From Lepeophtheirus salmonis (taxonomy: Eukaryota; Arthropoda; Copepoda; Siphonostomatoida; Caligidae): a stretch of DNA of 64,000 nt. The stretch spans positions 71,955,702-72,019,701 of the forward strand of contig NC_052135.2 in the NCBI RefSeq assembly GCF_016086655.4, read 5' to 3'. Numbering within the stretch: the stretch's first letter is position 1; the number at the start of each line of letters is the position of its first letter. The position numbers were made by a program, and so were the translations under genes. Under the pieces are notes generated by a model, which worked only from the letters and a program-made list of their open reading frames with translations, had not been told where the DNA came from and made no database searches. Shown here one piece after another: positions 11,771 through 23,935 of the stretch.

Positions 11771-12939
11771 TTAAATTGACTACTAAAAGAAAACTGAGCT
11801 ACAGTTATTCTTAATAAAGTTGACAAATTAAAAGATAATATTATTAGGTTATAGTTAATTTTTTACATTTTTATAAAGCTTGGTTTGATTTAAAAATAGT
11901 TTGTTCAACATTTTTAAATTTTTAATGTTTTTGTTAAATTCTCATTTGGACGTCCATTGCGTTCTTCATCATTCTGTCTCTACGACAAAATTTGAAGTTA
12001 GTCAACCAACGTTTAGTTGTTAATAATGGTAGAACAAAGTTCCCATAACACTTTCAAGCTTAAGCTTCTTGAAAGTTTAATCAAGATTATAATAGTAGAT
12101 CATAAAAAATAAACTTACAATGTATATTATAACAATACATGTAACAAATATATGTTAATGGTACATTTACTCGTAGTTTGGGGATGCCTTAAAATAAATA
12201 AAAAATACATATGATTACATATTATTATATGACATAAGTATACATGTAAATTATAACGATGCCATATAACTTAAATAACTGTTGAGTTATTGCAGGAAAA
12301 AAAAAAATGTTTGCAATATAAGTATGTACAGTGAGCATTTTATTTAGAGAAGATATTAATCAAATACGAAGCAGTGAGACATAGAAATTGCAAGGTGAAA
12401 GCTCAACGTCGTTTACTATTCATAGATAGTTATTGTCCGTTCCATATATGTGGTTTTTCAACATACAATCACGACTCATTCTCTTCTTTTTATTTATAGA
12501 GAGAGGATATTTGTTTGAATATGTACATACCTTTAACTTATATAATTTTTACCCTGTCTGATTGATTAAAAACGGAAGTGTGGATTATTCAACATGTTAA
12601 GCATGAGTTCGTAGATGTATTTTCTACATTAATGCAACAAGTCATTATTTTTGCAACAATTCAAACTAAAAATACAGCACATAATGAAAATTGATTGATA
12701 TTTCTTTATTTCAAATAGAGTTTGGTAATTTATTTTGACAGTATATTCAACTTTTACATCCTGTTAATTATTCACAACTTTATTTTTAAATATGACTGCT
12801 ATGAATTCTCTTCAATTGGAATAAATTAAAATGATCACTCAATTTAGATTAATTCACCTATACAATAACTATATATTTTTATTCGAAAATCCTAATATAA
12901 ATTATTCTACATCAGTATTAGGTAATAAAAGATCATTTT
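11771..12939. other. AT-rich stretch without recognised features
   Basis: Scattered simple-sequence tracts only. No gene or repeat partner was recognised. Confidence 0.45.
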
Positions 12940-14371
12940 TCTCTGGGTGCACCCCGTAATTTTTTAATATGTATAAACAAAGTACTAAATTTATGCTTTA
13001 GAGTTGAATTTTTAACATGTATTAATTATTTATTTATCATTCAAACAAGTAATAATTCTACAATGAAAAATTGATCAATATTTTTATAATAAGTGCTTAT
13101 ATGTGAAGCATGACAAAGCAATTTATAGAACTTACCAAGCAAGATTAAAAGCCATGCAAATGACTAAAGTTTGATTTTCTATATTTTTGCTTGCACATCT
13201 TTTTCTTTTCGTTTAAACTCCGGAAACTGTCCATTACGATTGTCCATTATTAAAGATACATTTCTCCTTTTGTTGGTCTAGACGATTGGGTAACACTCAT
13301 ACGCCTTTTATAATATCTAATCTGACTCTTGTCAATAACAAATTTGAAGTCAAGAATCGATAATTTATTTGGATATTTAATGTTAAAAACGATATAGCCA
13401 TTTACATATACTATATCTAGAAGATCAAAGAAGATTCTTGAATAAAATCGTGTTGATGGTATGTTAGTGGTATAAAGCAGTTTTTTGATCCAGGAGATCG
13501 ACTTTCCCATGCTTTTGTTGCAGAGCTTTACAATTGTAGGACGAAAATTTGTGAACCTTTTGTTCAGATAGACTTTCAGTGATTTAACTTTATTTTATGT
13601 TTCACTCTTATCATCTTTGATATTAGTATCAAAGTGATAATTTCAAAGTATCATAATAACAATTTCAGCCTCAGTAGTCAATGAAGCATATTTTGAATTT
13701 GTTTCTATTGTAACCTCTTCATCAGCTATAACTTCAGTATCACCAATAGTGCAGCTAAAAGATTTAAAGTATCTTGTTCTTTGTATTCTTTCCCTTTATG
13801 AATTACTCTACTTTTTAATAATATAGTATTCATAAAAAATATTTCTATGAATATATATTACATGCTAATCTATCTACTAATGTAGAATAGCCTAATAAGA
13901 ATAGTCTAAAGTGACAAAAACCAAGGATACATGTGTCATCCTGAACAAATTTAAAATTTAATTAAAAGAGAAAAAAAGTATCTTTTATAACCCAGAGGGA
14001 CAACAGTGTCCCAACAATTTTAAACTGCAATAAAATTTGCGTTTTTCATCAAAGCATAGCTAAAAAAAATTAACAATTACTCCTTATACTAGAAAAATAT
14101 TAAACAAGCAATCAAAAATTTAAATCATCCATACATAAATTAAAATAATTAAAATATATTTTATCGAATTCCAAGAAGTGAAAAAGTTTAAAGATTTATA
14201 TAGGACGAATATTTAGTACTATCATAAAATGTTATACATAAATTTTAGATATCTACTATTATTCGTTGTAATAATTTAAAAATATCCTAAATATCATGAA
14301 AAATAAAGCAATGACAAATAAGTCACAATACGGGACACCACTGTCCCGTCGATGCAAATTTTATCAATTAA
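12940..14371 (-). mobile_element. piggyBac-like element with internally deleted transposase
   Basis: On the minus strand the C-terminal half of a piggyBac-type transposase is visible: 'NCKALQQKHGKVDLLDQ' (the GGVDLLDQ hallmark, degraded), then 'TRFYSRIFFDLLDIVYVNGY' and 'KLSILDFKFVIDKSQIRYY' between about 13520 and 13270. Upstream (13560-13790) is an N-terminal-like segment rich in acidic codons. Most of the catalytic core between the two is absent. The right end carries two palindromic motifs, GGGACAACAGTGTCCC (13997-14012) and CGGGACACCACTGTCCCG (14331-14348), then TTAA at 14368-14371. The end sequences match the short element at 42.8-43.3 kb. TTAA is the known piggyBac target. Confidence 0.7.
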
Positions 14372-14398
14372 ACATGAATCAAAGACTCAATGCGTTGT

Positions 14399-14440
14399 TT
14401 TAACCCTTGTTCCGTTGTACAGGTCAAAATGACCTATTTT
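14399..14440 (+). mobile_element. Second piggyBac-like terminus
   Basis: TTAACCC starts at 14399 and is followed by the palindrome AGGTCAAAATGACCT, a layout typical of piggyBac-type ends. The sequence differs from the neighbouring element ending at 14371. The opposite end was not found, so only this terminus can be called. Confidence 0.4.
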
Positions 14441-15514
14441 CAGCTCTAACATACGCAAAATTCTACTTTTTACCCTTTTTCAGACTTGAAATTACTTGTA
14501 TTTTCCTAAATAGACATCTACTTTAGAAAAAAAGAATTTTGACCAGGATATTATGAAAGATATTTTACATAATAAACAATTTTTGAAAATCTATGCAGAT
14601 GTTAGAAACCTCGAAGGAATAAAAATACACCATTCTTGTATAATACCAAATACATATGTAGTTCTCTAATTCTCGTATCAGTAGATTTAGAGTGACAAAT
14701 ATATTTGAAATGCAATATTTACGTAGAAAAACTCTTCCCAAAAGTAACTTGTAAATATGTATTTGATAAGAAAGGATTGCAAGATCTAGAGTTTGAAGGG
14801 GATGCATCAAAATAAGATGATGTTGATGAATATTTGACTCATCCTCATAAGAAGAAAACATATTTTCTTTCTAAATATGATGTCTTCTTCGCAAATATAT
14901 TAAGATTTAGTGGCTCTCAGTAGTAAAAAATAGAAAGAGGGTTATTAATTATACTCATAACATCAAAACAATGAATCCTAGATCCATAAGATATGCCATA
15001 GCTCATTTGAATGAGATCCTTTCAACGTTTTGAACATACATCACTCAAAAAATTGAAAATGACTAACTCGAAAGGTTTGAGAAAGTATGTCGAACATTCG
15101 ACAACCATTCATAAGACTGTACTTCAAGTTTCATTAGGTTATTTACATTGGCAGATCTATATCGATGTTGTCATGCGACTACTTCTGGCCTTTGGAACGG
15201 AGAAAGTAGTAGGGCAAGTTTTCGAATGACTTTAAGACACATTCAAGAAACATGGCAAGGGATCTTTAAATAAAGTAAAGACCACAAAAAGATTAAAAAA
15301 CAAAAAGGGGGGGGGGATATAACAAAGGTATTCAAGATAAATTTGTCAGTCTGTATTTCGACAACTAATTACTCTGAACAATGTTGGGAACAACCGCTAG
15401 AAAAAAAAAATTTATATTTGACATATTTATTTTTCTTAATTTTTTTCTTTTTGTAATACTTTCATGATTTTTTATAATTAACTAAAAACATTATCTTTTT
15501 GTATACATTTTCAG
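14441..15514. other. Unassigned stretch upstream of the exon at 15.5 kb
   Basis: Contains an open frame at 15011-15229 (72 codons, Lys/Leu-rich, not recognised), a G10 run at 15307-15316 and a T-rich tract with a plausible splice acceptor at 15501-15514. Nothing else is supported. Confidence 0.35.
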
Positions 15515-15672
15515 TTGCAAAAATCGTGTCAAAAGTGAAAACTCAAGTCAAGAGGACCTAAAAGTCGTATCAATTCGTGATAATGAGGGGCACATTATTT
15601 CTTCTGCTTCTACAATTGACATTATAAAGAGGAATCATATGAAAACCTATCCTCTTACTTTACAAACAGACG
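15515..15672 (+). CDS. Internal exon of unrecognised host gene (exon A)
   Basis: A T-rich tract ending 'gtatacattttcag' precedes the exon, and a GT follows at 15673. The single open frame through it gives 52 codons: 'CKNRVKSENSSQEDLKVV', then 'SIRDNEGHIISSASTID' and a tail ending 'TYPLTLQTD'. The exon begins with the last base of a split codon and ends with the first base of another. That single G joins exactly to the AT at 21897, restoring GAT (Asp). Base use is richer in G and C than the flanks. It is recognised as an exon only from open frame, splice signals and phase. The preceding exon must end in phase 2 and was not found within the window. The peptide matches no family I know. Confidence 0.65.
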
Positions 15673-15959
15673 GTATACAATATATATACATAATGTATCA
15701 TTTTTTTATATTACTTCCTCAATTTAAATATTATTACTTTGTGTGTGTCAGTCAAGTGTCGGATAACGTAAGTAACCTATGTGTTATAAAATTTGTTTGT
15801 TATTGAGAACAATATTTATTTATACATCTTTTCAAATAGTAATATAAGAGACTTAAGGAATTGGGGTTCTACAGTGAACAAGGTAAACGGTGGACTTTTG
15901 ATAAAAAAACGAACGGGGTAAATTTTTGAATGAATGAAAAGGTGTACAACATTTAGGCT

Positions 15960-16530
15960 TTATCACAGACTTCTTTATTGATATATCTTTTTATTTTTCA
16001 AAATGATATCCCTTGGCGGCTACCATGGCCTACAACTGGGGTCTAAAGCCACTGCAGCACTTCATGATGAATGGCTAGGACATGGTCATATACTTCTGCT
16101 CATCGGAAGACTTGAGGTGATCCAAATTTCATTAAGGGGTAGCTCCTCACTATGTCCAAAGGGAACAATGTAGCGGGGAGGGTGGCCAAACTGACTCATT
16201 ATGCTTTAATTAAGTCAACAATTTCTTGCCTCTCTTGACCTGGACGACAGTTGCCAATGTCGTGTGCATAAGAGACATTCCCCAAATCCTTAAACTTCTC
16301 TCACAGCCCAATCACTGACATTGATAGTCTTGGCATTCTGCCTGATCGGTTTGGTCGGACTTATGTTGATCTTTGTATTCATGTTTACCAGGATCCTAGT
16401 TTTCCGGTCTCTAACGCTGCCAGGGGACTTATTAAGGCTCTGACTATAAGCCAACATGTTTTTAATACTATCAATAAGATTCAAGGAGCACCCGACTACC
16501 TTCATGATTTGCTTGAAACTCACTTTCGCA
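15960..16530 (-). mobile_element. Internally deleted Tc1/mariner relic
   Basis: On the minus strand, 16523 down to 16290 is open. It encodes a helix-turn-helix type N-terminus: 'FKQIMKVVGCSLNLIDSIKN', 'SLNKSPGSVRDRKTR' and 'INVSDWAVREV', where a second DNA-binding motif would lie. Instead of a catalytic domain, a worn C-terminal segment follows within about 100 bases ('IVRSYPLMKFGSPQVFR', then 'EVYDHVLAIHHEVLQWL'), ending near 16000. The whole catalytic core is missing. Terminal inverted repeats were not identified with confidence. Confidence 0.65.
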
Positions 16531-19500
16531 CGGAAAAAAACAAATACCCTATGCTTTTCTTTCCCTACTTTCTGACAATATTTGATTATGAAAGTTTTAA
16601 TATTATTAATTGGAATAGTCTCTATTAAAAAAAAAAAAAACCTTCTATTTTAAAATATTCACCTTAAAGTAAAACACATTTTTTGAACCCAAGTTTATCA
16701 CTTTATCTTCCACATTGGGGTATACTATTTGTTGGGGAGTGTGGGTCATTTTGAGGGGATATGATCAGTTTTATCCTAATTTTGATATCTAGATATTGGA
16801 AAAGTTTTTTCTTGTATCAAAATAGTTTGTGTAATATAGAAGTAGGCTCCAAAAGTTTCCTAATACATACCGAAAAAGAAATAAGTATTTCATCAGAGTC
16901 TGGTTTTTAAACCCATCGTTACTTAACTATGAGTTTATGCACCTCAGATTTGTTAAAATTGCTTAAAATCTCTTTTACATATACTATAATGTGGAAAATT
17001 GCAATATGACACATATTTCAGATTAAATGCAACTTTTCCAAATGCAAAAATCTATTTTCTTGAATTCATTTACGATTTTTGCAATTTTTATCTAGGTTGA
17101 GAGAATTTGATTAATCTGTTCACTATAAGTCGTTCTTTTGCTTTGTCTTATTGCCTTTTTTTAATTTAAGGCATACGTGCTGCTTTAAATGTATTAATAG
17201 TTGTTACACCATATATCACAGTCAATCTCATTCAAATTAAGGAGTTCATTTTTGGAAGTGAAAGTTCATTAAAAGTAATTAATATTTGTAAAAAAAATTT
17301 AAAAATTTTACTAATTAAAATTATAATATTTCAACTTTATCAATCACAAATTATATCTTTTTGATGCGCAATCTAATTTTGATATGAATATTCGCATAAT
17401 TCAGAGTTTATGTAAACTGTCTATTAAGATGATGCAGTTGCCCTCGAAATTAAAAATCCTTTTCAAAACTTTGGTACTGCAGCTAGGTAAGTAGAATACA
17501 AATGTTTGCAAATTGGATAAAAGTTTACCTATAGCACAATTAAAATTTCTTAACATGTATGAAGCAAAACATTTTTTTGGCGTAATTTTAAATACATGTT
17601 ATTAAAAAATATATTTTATGAGCAAAATAAGATTATGTTGATCGATAATTATTTATTTGTCACTCTAATTTTCTTGATTGTAGAAATAAATAAGTAATTG
17701 CCTAGACCGTTTTTTAAATATAAAAAACATTATTTAACTTCACCAGAAAATTTTTTAAAATTGTAAAATTACTTTTTGTTTTCTTATTAATAATCTTTTT
17801 ACAATAATATAAATTTAAATTTAGAATGTAAATATTTCATTTATATTTTAACAAGAAAAATAACCACAATCTATAATATAACTTAAAGATGATAATTATT
17901 AAAAAAGAAAATAATTAAATAGGAATTTTTTTTCTTTTTGAAGTTTAATAATATTATCTTTATTTTCTAAAGGTTAAGGCAATTTTACTGATTGCTTGAT
18001 ACAATCAAGGATAGAGTAGATACAAAAAATAAATTAACAAAACCGATAATCTTTTTTTTTTTATAATAGAAATATGTTACATTTAACATGATAATATTTT
18101 TACAATAACATACATTATGTAACTTCTTTAAAAATTTGTCGCTAGCTCAAATCCAAGATTCCAAAACTCATGTATCTAATATTATACAAATGCCATTATA
18201 GGGTTAAGAAGATTTGTGGTTAATCAATTATAAAAAAATTGTATTTTTTCTAATTTTTTTACATCAAAGAAGTTTATTTGATGAATAATTAAATAGGGTT
18301 TCGTTATAAGATTATTAGATTTTAAAATATCAGGTTGAGAGGGATTTTAGATTTAAAGTTATTTTTTTTTAAGCATATATTTATTGAAGTTTACTTTTTT
18401 AAGTTTTGTGATATTGAATTATATTGTTAAAAAAAAAAAAGACTTTAAAAATATAAATTGGTAAATAATGAAGCTATGAATAATGAATACCTCCTATGGA
18501 TATTTTCCTTTGTAAAATTAATTCAAATTGATATTGTAGCTTAACTAGACCTTCTATAACCAAGTGCCCTTTTGTAACACGTCCTTATTTGTATTGCATT
18601 ATGCAACTTTCTCTATAAAAAAAAAAAAAAAAAAGGCATAAAGTCAACTGGTAGTTAGATAATTCAATTATACCAACTAATATTTATATCTTAAGTAATA
18701 CCAGGCTATCATTCTAATATTTATTATCCACCATTTTTGAAATGAATAACATATATACTAGGGCTGAGACAGAATGCCATACCACTGTTCTGTACCAACT
18801 GCGGTACTCCCTTTGCGGTATGTGCTTCAGTACGGGAATAATAGTAAAATGTTTTTTGAATATAATTAATGTAGTTTTTCAAATTTATTCAATATTTTAT
18901 TCTTTAATAATTTATTTTCTCTCTAAATATATTTTTCTTGAAAAACATAACTTCTCTATAAAAATAATTTTGATATAAAACATATAAGGATTATATAATA
19001 CTATTATTAATGAATTTATAATTTTCAGTGAGTACTCAGAGGAGAAGTGAAATTATGGTAACTTCTGGCATTTTTTAATAATCAGAAAATCAACAAGATT
19101 AACAAGAAATATTAATTATGTCTTTTTGGAGACAGAACACGATTATACTATAATTTAGTAATTTAAGAAAAAAGGATAAATTATCAAATAGCCATAACGT
19201 ATCAAGTGAGAAAAGGGAATTGGCAGCTGTCAACAAAATAAGAGGGTATTTTTGTATTATTAAAGTAACAGCGTGGTAAATAAGACCGTAATCATTATGT
19301 TTTAAAACAAATTCCTTTGGTGTAAAAACAATTGAAAAATATAAACATTATTATTTTTAAAACCATATTCTTAAAAGTATGGTGATTTTTGGACGTTTCA
19401 ATTGCTTTTCCTTAGTATTTGATAATCACATCTAATATGCTTATAATATCAGAGCTTTATTCCTCTTTTGATCATCATCTAAAAAATTGCTGAATAGAGT

Positions 19501-20779
19501 GAACAGAACCAACTCCTGTGTCAAATGCCAAATGTGATTATGTAACTCCTTCATCACGACATCTACTAAATCATTTTTAATTCTTCTGGACAATAACATA
19601 AGACAATTGCATGTCAATTACTGAACCATCTGCTGCAAATGCTGAAGTCATCCACATTAGTGTATAAAACAAAGTTAGGAATTTGTTCCTTCTATCCAGC
19701 TTTTTCACTATAGCTGAATTTAAGCAGTAATTTAAAAAGCATATACTTAAAATAAGCATAAATTCAATAAAGAACAATCTAACTTTTATCTGAAATATTG
19801 TTTTGTTTTTTTAAATATGACTCCCTTATAAAATCAGTAGATTTAAAAAAAAAATATTATGGATTATTCTTCATAGCCAAATTTGATACAAAAATATTAA
19901 TTACAGATTCCTGATCAACGCGATAGGTACTACAAAAATTAAAAATTAAATTCAAAGATTTTTATGTTGACTTGTACAATTTTTTTTAAATATTTATTTA
20001 TTTCAATGATTTTATTTATTATTATGAAGTGGTACTTCTTTACTTCTTTTACCAATGCAATAAAAAATTTGTAATGAATTAAACTATAAAAAATAACCAT
20101 TTAACTTTTTTATTTATTTACAAGACATTGTATCTGTTAAAAGAGATATAAAAAACATGTGTGTACAAATTATACGTTATGATTTTTTTTTATTACACCT
20201 TTTGACGCAAAAAGAAGTATAACAATGGAGATGCTATAAATATAATTAATAATAATATAAAAAAAACCCATAACCTTTGACTTATAAAAGTTGTTTAAAT
20301 ATTTTTTGGAGTAAAAACAATTTACAGAAAACACCATTTCAATTTAAGGTTAAAAAAGTGGAAATTTCGTTAAACAAGTTTATGACAATGCTAAAAACTT
20401 CCAATATTATCACGAAAGCATAAGTTATAAGATCATTTTTTCTTATTTTACTTTTTGACATATTATTCAACTTTTAGGGGAGATATAATTTTCAAACGTA
20501 AAGTTCAAAAATAATTACCAACTTTTAGCACCAACGTCCTACTATAATTTATTATCTTTAAGGTGCTGTATTAATTTAAAGAATTTTTGTTATACAACGT
20601 GTCCCATGTCCATCGACGAGGGATGTTGAGATATAATCATTATTGATTATTCCTTTACGACTATAATTCAAATAATTTATGAGTGTGTCAGATGTTCGCC
20701 TGATTAGGAAGACTATTGTATAAATGTATTTATTTTAAAAATGGAGACAGACATATACTTTAGACAGATTTAAAAATTG
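16531..20779. other. AT-rich intronic stretch; one possible hAT-like terminus
   Basis: Mostly homopolymer-rich sequence, including an A18-type run near 18618. At 18761-18830 a GC-richer patch, 'gggctgagacagaatgcc' followed by repeated 'gcggta' and 'cggtat' words, recalls the ends of some hAT transposons. No partner end or coding part was seen. The open frame at 18742-18978 that covers it looks fortuitous. Confidence 0.35.
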
Positions 20780-20784
20780 TTCAT

Positions 20785-21640
20785 AATTTGGAGTTATGCA
20801 CGTGGACTATTTTTCATTCCGATCAAAATCATATTTTGGGCTATAGAGGATAAGTTTGTTTTTGTATAAATATTTTTATTTTTTTTATAATACAAGATAA
20901 ATTCCCCGTGTCGCAAACGTTTTTTTTTAAATTATGGGTTTGCGATTCGAAATTGCACAAGCAATTATAAAACTTATTATTGGGCAAACTGAAAAAGGGG
21001 TTGAAAAAAAAATCGAATGCTGGCTTGTGGAAACAAAAGAAGAGGTCCAAGGGGTTTATAACACAAAATATCCGGACCAAACAATGGTCCTTGGCGTTTT
21101 GGCACGTGACAGAAAGATAATGCCTCCGTTCGTTTTCAAGGCTGGACAGAATATTAGCCAGGAAAGCATATATTGTATACAAATTAAAAAGGGAATTAAT
21201 GAAAGGATTAGAGAGTTAGTCATAGTATGTATCTTCATTTTGTTTGAGAAATAACATCCTATATTGTAACTGTATTAAATTTTTGAATCGTCCTTACTTC
21301 TGGAAGTGATGAGTTTTCACTTTCTCTTATAAGAATTTTTTTTTCAATTCAATTAAGCCAGCAATGGTAATGACATTAAGTAAATCACAAGGTCAAACAT
21401 ATGAAAAAATTGCTTTATATTTACGAAAAATTAGTATTTTCAAATGGTCAATTGTATGTTGTATTTAAAGAGTGTCAAAAGAGGATGCAGATATTATTGT
21501 ATTTACATCAAACGGACAGAAACTACAAAAAATGTTGTACACAAGGAAGTTTAACAATAAAAACCTATCTAAAATATATTTATAGTCCAAAAAACTTGTT
21601 GATTTAAACACATTGCTATATATAGTTTACTATAACTTTT
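20785..21640 (+). mobile_element. Helitron helicase 3' relic (copy 1)
   Basis: The segment about 21361-21610 reads as the C-terminal end of a Pif1-type helicase of a Helitron: 'MTLSKSQGQTYEKIALYL' (the 'NKSQGQT' box), then 'LVFSNGQLYVVF' in the neighbouring frame, and 'RVSKEDADIIVFTSNGQ', completing the expected 'S.GQLYVALSRV' motif. The upstream part (20785-20930, 21190-21250) matches the second copy at 45.05-45.34 kb, for example in 'ttatgcacgt', 'tttttcatt' and 'agtatgtatcttcatt'. Frameshifts and a stop make it inactive. A mariner piece lies inside. No Rep/HUH domain is in the window. Confidence 0.75.
21045..21185 (+). mobile_element. Tc1/mariner fragment inside Helitron relic
   Basis: The open frame here contains 'NTKYPDQTMVLGVLARDRK', then 'IMPPFVFKAGQNISQESIY', matching the stretch between the first and second catalytic Asp of mariner-type transposases ('TKHPASVMVLGV.ASDGKKM' and 'PFFFKAG'). 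The second Helitron copy at 45 kb lacks this stretch, which supports insertion. Only about 45 residues remain. Confidence 0.65.
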
Positions 21641-21896
21641 GCAAGTAAAACACTTTTTTTTCTTTGAAGAAATGAACTCAATTACTTAAACAATTTTGTT
21701 GGCTTTACAAACAAAGCTTAAAGTAACGTCTAAGGATCGTAGCTATTGAGTTAATTTTCCTACTAGGTGAAAAGAAAATAGTTAATTAAATACCATAGTA
21801 TATTTACATTTATTAATTTTATATTACTTGAGAGAATGTATTTTTTAAGTCGTTTCAATCCATCTTTATGTAAATATTATGTTTATTCATATCCAG

Positions 21897-22258
21897 ATAA
21901 AATTTATCCAAAGCCTCCTCTCATACTTACTCCGGTATCAACGACAACTGGAATGCAAACAGATCAGCTAGTATCTTCCCTATCATCACGGCTTCCCTAT
22001 TCTAATTCAATTCATGAATCGTCAAAGGATCAAAATTTATTTCTTCGCCAGACGTCAGGAACTAGTGGAGATAACTTCAATGTACTTTTGAGACGTCCCA
22101 GCATTGTCCCTGTTGTTGAAAATAATGAAAATAAGGAGGATCAAAGAGAAATCATTCAGAAAGTTTTGTCTGCCATGACCCCAAAGGAATCTTTATTAAA
22201 AGAAACACCGGGTTCTTTTACTCCCACTACAGATAAAGAACCTTCTCAAATAGGATCT
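21897..22258 (+). CDS. Internal exon of unrecognised host gene (exon B)
   Basis: Preceded by 'gtttattcatatccag' and followed by GTAAGA at 22259. It begins with two bases that complete the codon opened by exon A and ends in phase 0 after 120 codons. The peptide starts 'KIYPKPPLILTPVSTTTG' and is Ser/Pro/Thr-rich ('LVSSLSSRLPYSNSIHESS', 'LLRRPSIVPVVENNENK'), with a short possible amphipathic helix ('REIIQKVLSAMTPKESLL'). This composition suggests a cytoplasmic or nuclear disordered region with likely phosphosites (inference). Reading upstream of 21896 is also open but loses coding character, so the splice acceptor was chosen over the ATG at 21836. Function unknown. Confidence 0.7.
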
Positions 22259-22897
22259 GTAAGATAATTTAAACATTTTTAATTTCTCAATCTACAGAAA
22301 ATCAATTAATTGCACTTTTATGTCTTAATACTTGTGACAGCTTCGGTCATATAAACAAAGGTTCAAATTACAGGTTATCATTTTTATATTTATTGCTTGC
22401 TAAGGCATATATATGATTGATATCATAAATAATAAATCAAGCCTCAACCAAAATATTAGAAAGCATTTTTATCATGTAATAAATAAAGATGACTTTTGCA
22501 TATCTATTGTTTACAGGTTATAAATAGAAAAACAAACATATCAATTATAAGTGCAAAAGTTCTATCAGTTTATCAGTCTATAAGATTAAAAAAAGACCAA
22601 CAATAAAGAAAAATATAAAAAAAAATACCTAATTCGTCATCACTATTTTAAGGGATACAAAGGGTTCCCCTATTTTTTAAGACTATTGAAGAACCTAATA
22701 ATGTGATTTAAAATTTTAAAGTAATTTAAATAGTTTTCCATAAAATACTACACAATTTACACCGCTGTATAGAACGTCGAGGTACTTTCAAATTTAAAGC
22801 TATATATATCTTGATTAGCCACAATACAGAAATATGCCCCTTTACTCCATGCTATCCATGTAAGGCTTAAACCCAAATGACAAAGCTTTTTTTTTTC

Positions 22898-22942
22898 TTG
22901 TGGGATGTATAATATCCCAGTTCACCTACGGAGGATTAAAAA
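22898..22942 (+). repeat. R2 terminal motif copy
   Basis: 'gtataatatcccagttcacc' then 'ggattaaa'. Three related copies occur at 37.76, 53.79 and 54.67 kb, all shaped as 'TATAATATCCCA.TTCA' plus 'GGGTTAAA'. Confidence 0.55.
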
Positions 22943-23333
22943 GTAGTTTTTTTTTATTAAAAATCAAACAAGTAGCAAAAATATAAATAGTAGATTTGAG
23001 TTCATGAATTTATATTCATAATTTTTTTTATCTTAGTTCACAAACTGCGTTATAACAGGATTAAGATTTATATAAACATATATCCCTACGTATGTTTCTT
23101 TTTTCGCTTGGATGGAGGAAAAAAATATATAAAGACTAAGGAATGGTATTCAATCATATTTTCATGTCATCTGCCAAGAAGAATGAAAGTGTGTATAAGT
23201 TTCTCAAACTATGTTGTTCAAAAGTAGGCAAATAACATAAACCATGTAAAAGCCTGATTTATTATATCACCTTGAGAAAAAAACAACTGAATCAACACAC
23301 ACGGTGTTTTGTCTTCAATATAATATACATATA

Positions 23334-23935
23334 CAGGGTTGTTCAATAATAGCACTTCAACTTTTTATAAATAAAACGCAAACTGTTAAACCTTTTGCCA
23401 AATTTAAATATTAATAACAAATTATTAACAGAGTTCTTTAGTGTTACCACACCGAGCATATTTACAGAATTTAATAGCTGAACATAATTAATTCTCCCCT
23501 ACTTTTTCCAATAAATGACCAAAATTACACCAATTTGGAGTTCGACATGACCTCGTCCAACGTTTGCCAGTTTAATGGTGTAGTTTAACTAGTCCATTTC
23601 TCGAAATAACATGCTCACCAATCTTGCTTTACAATTAATTGAGTTTAACGTTTTATGTCAAGTGGTACCTTCTTGTGGAAACTACATTGCTACATGGTGC
23701 AATAGCTTTTTCCTATTAATATTAATGAGGCAATTATCATCATTAAGGAAAAAATATAGCCCAAGATTCCTCCAGCATGAAGCCCACCCCAAACGTTTAT
23801 TTTTTCGTGATGCTACGTTGTATGGTGAAGCACTAGTGGACTACTATTTGGCAAATACCATATATTTTGCTTATTAACAAACCTTTTAAATCAAAAATTA
23901 CTTTCATCAAAGACTATAATTTCCCAATGGAAATC
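23334..23935 (-). mobile_element. Tc1/mariner-superfamily relic with one terminal repeat
   Basis: The left end shows TA followed by 'cagggttgttcaataatagc', a typical Tc1/mariner tip. On the minus strand a worn transposase reads 'NVWGGLHAGGILGYIF' (the 'VNVWAGM..GRIIGPFF' region), then 'ISRNGLVKL', the counterpart of 'WIGRNGPV.WP', and a degraded 'RSPDLTP' equivalent near 23540. The part joining these is short. The matching right-hand inverted repeat was not found, and stops occur in all frames. This appears to be a different subfamily from the copies at 28-62 kb. Confidence 0.5.

Larger units (their letters stand above)
15673..21896 (+). other. Intron between exons A and B, filled with repeats
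   Basis: A 6.2-kb interval from GT (15673) to AG (21896). It holds a mariner relic (15.96-16.53 kb) and a Helitron relic with a mariner insertion (20.78-21.64 kb). The 16.53-20.78 kb part is AT-rich, with many A/T runs and no recognised gene. Confidence 0.55.

Noticed and set aside
14331..14348. The GGGACA/TGTCCC palindrome as a transcription-factor operator
   Set aside because: It recurs only in piggyBac-like ends next to TTAA, so a transposon subterminal motif is the simpler explanation.
18742..18978. A 78-residue frame with hydrophobic stretches, possibly a small membrane protein
   Set aside because: The hydrophobicity comes from TTT/ATT/TTA runs. The first part coincides with a hAT-like patch and no promoter or homolog is visible.
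20841..21182. Minus-strand 113-residue frame 20841-21182
   Set aside because: It is antisense to the mariner and Helitron fragments and Phe/Cys/Asn-rich, with no family resemblance.
21836..22267. Reading 21836-22267 as a free-standing 143-residue gene
   Set aside because: The 5' 60 bases lack coding character, a good acceptor sits at 21896, and GTAAGA at 22259 precedes the stop, so an internal exon fits better.
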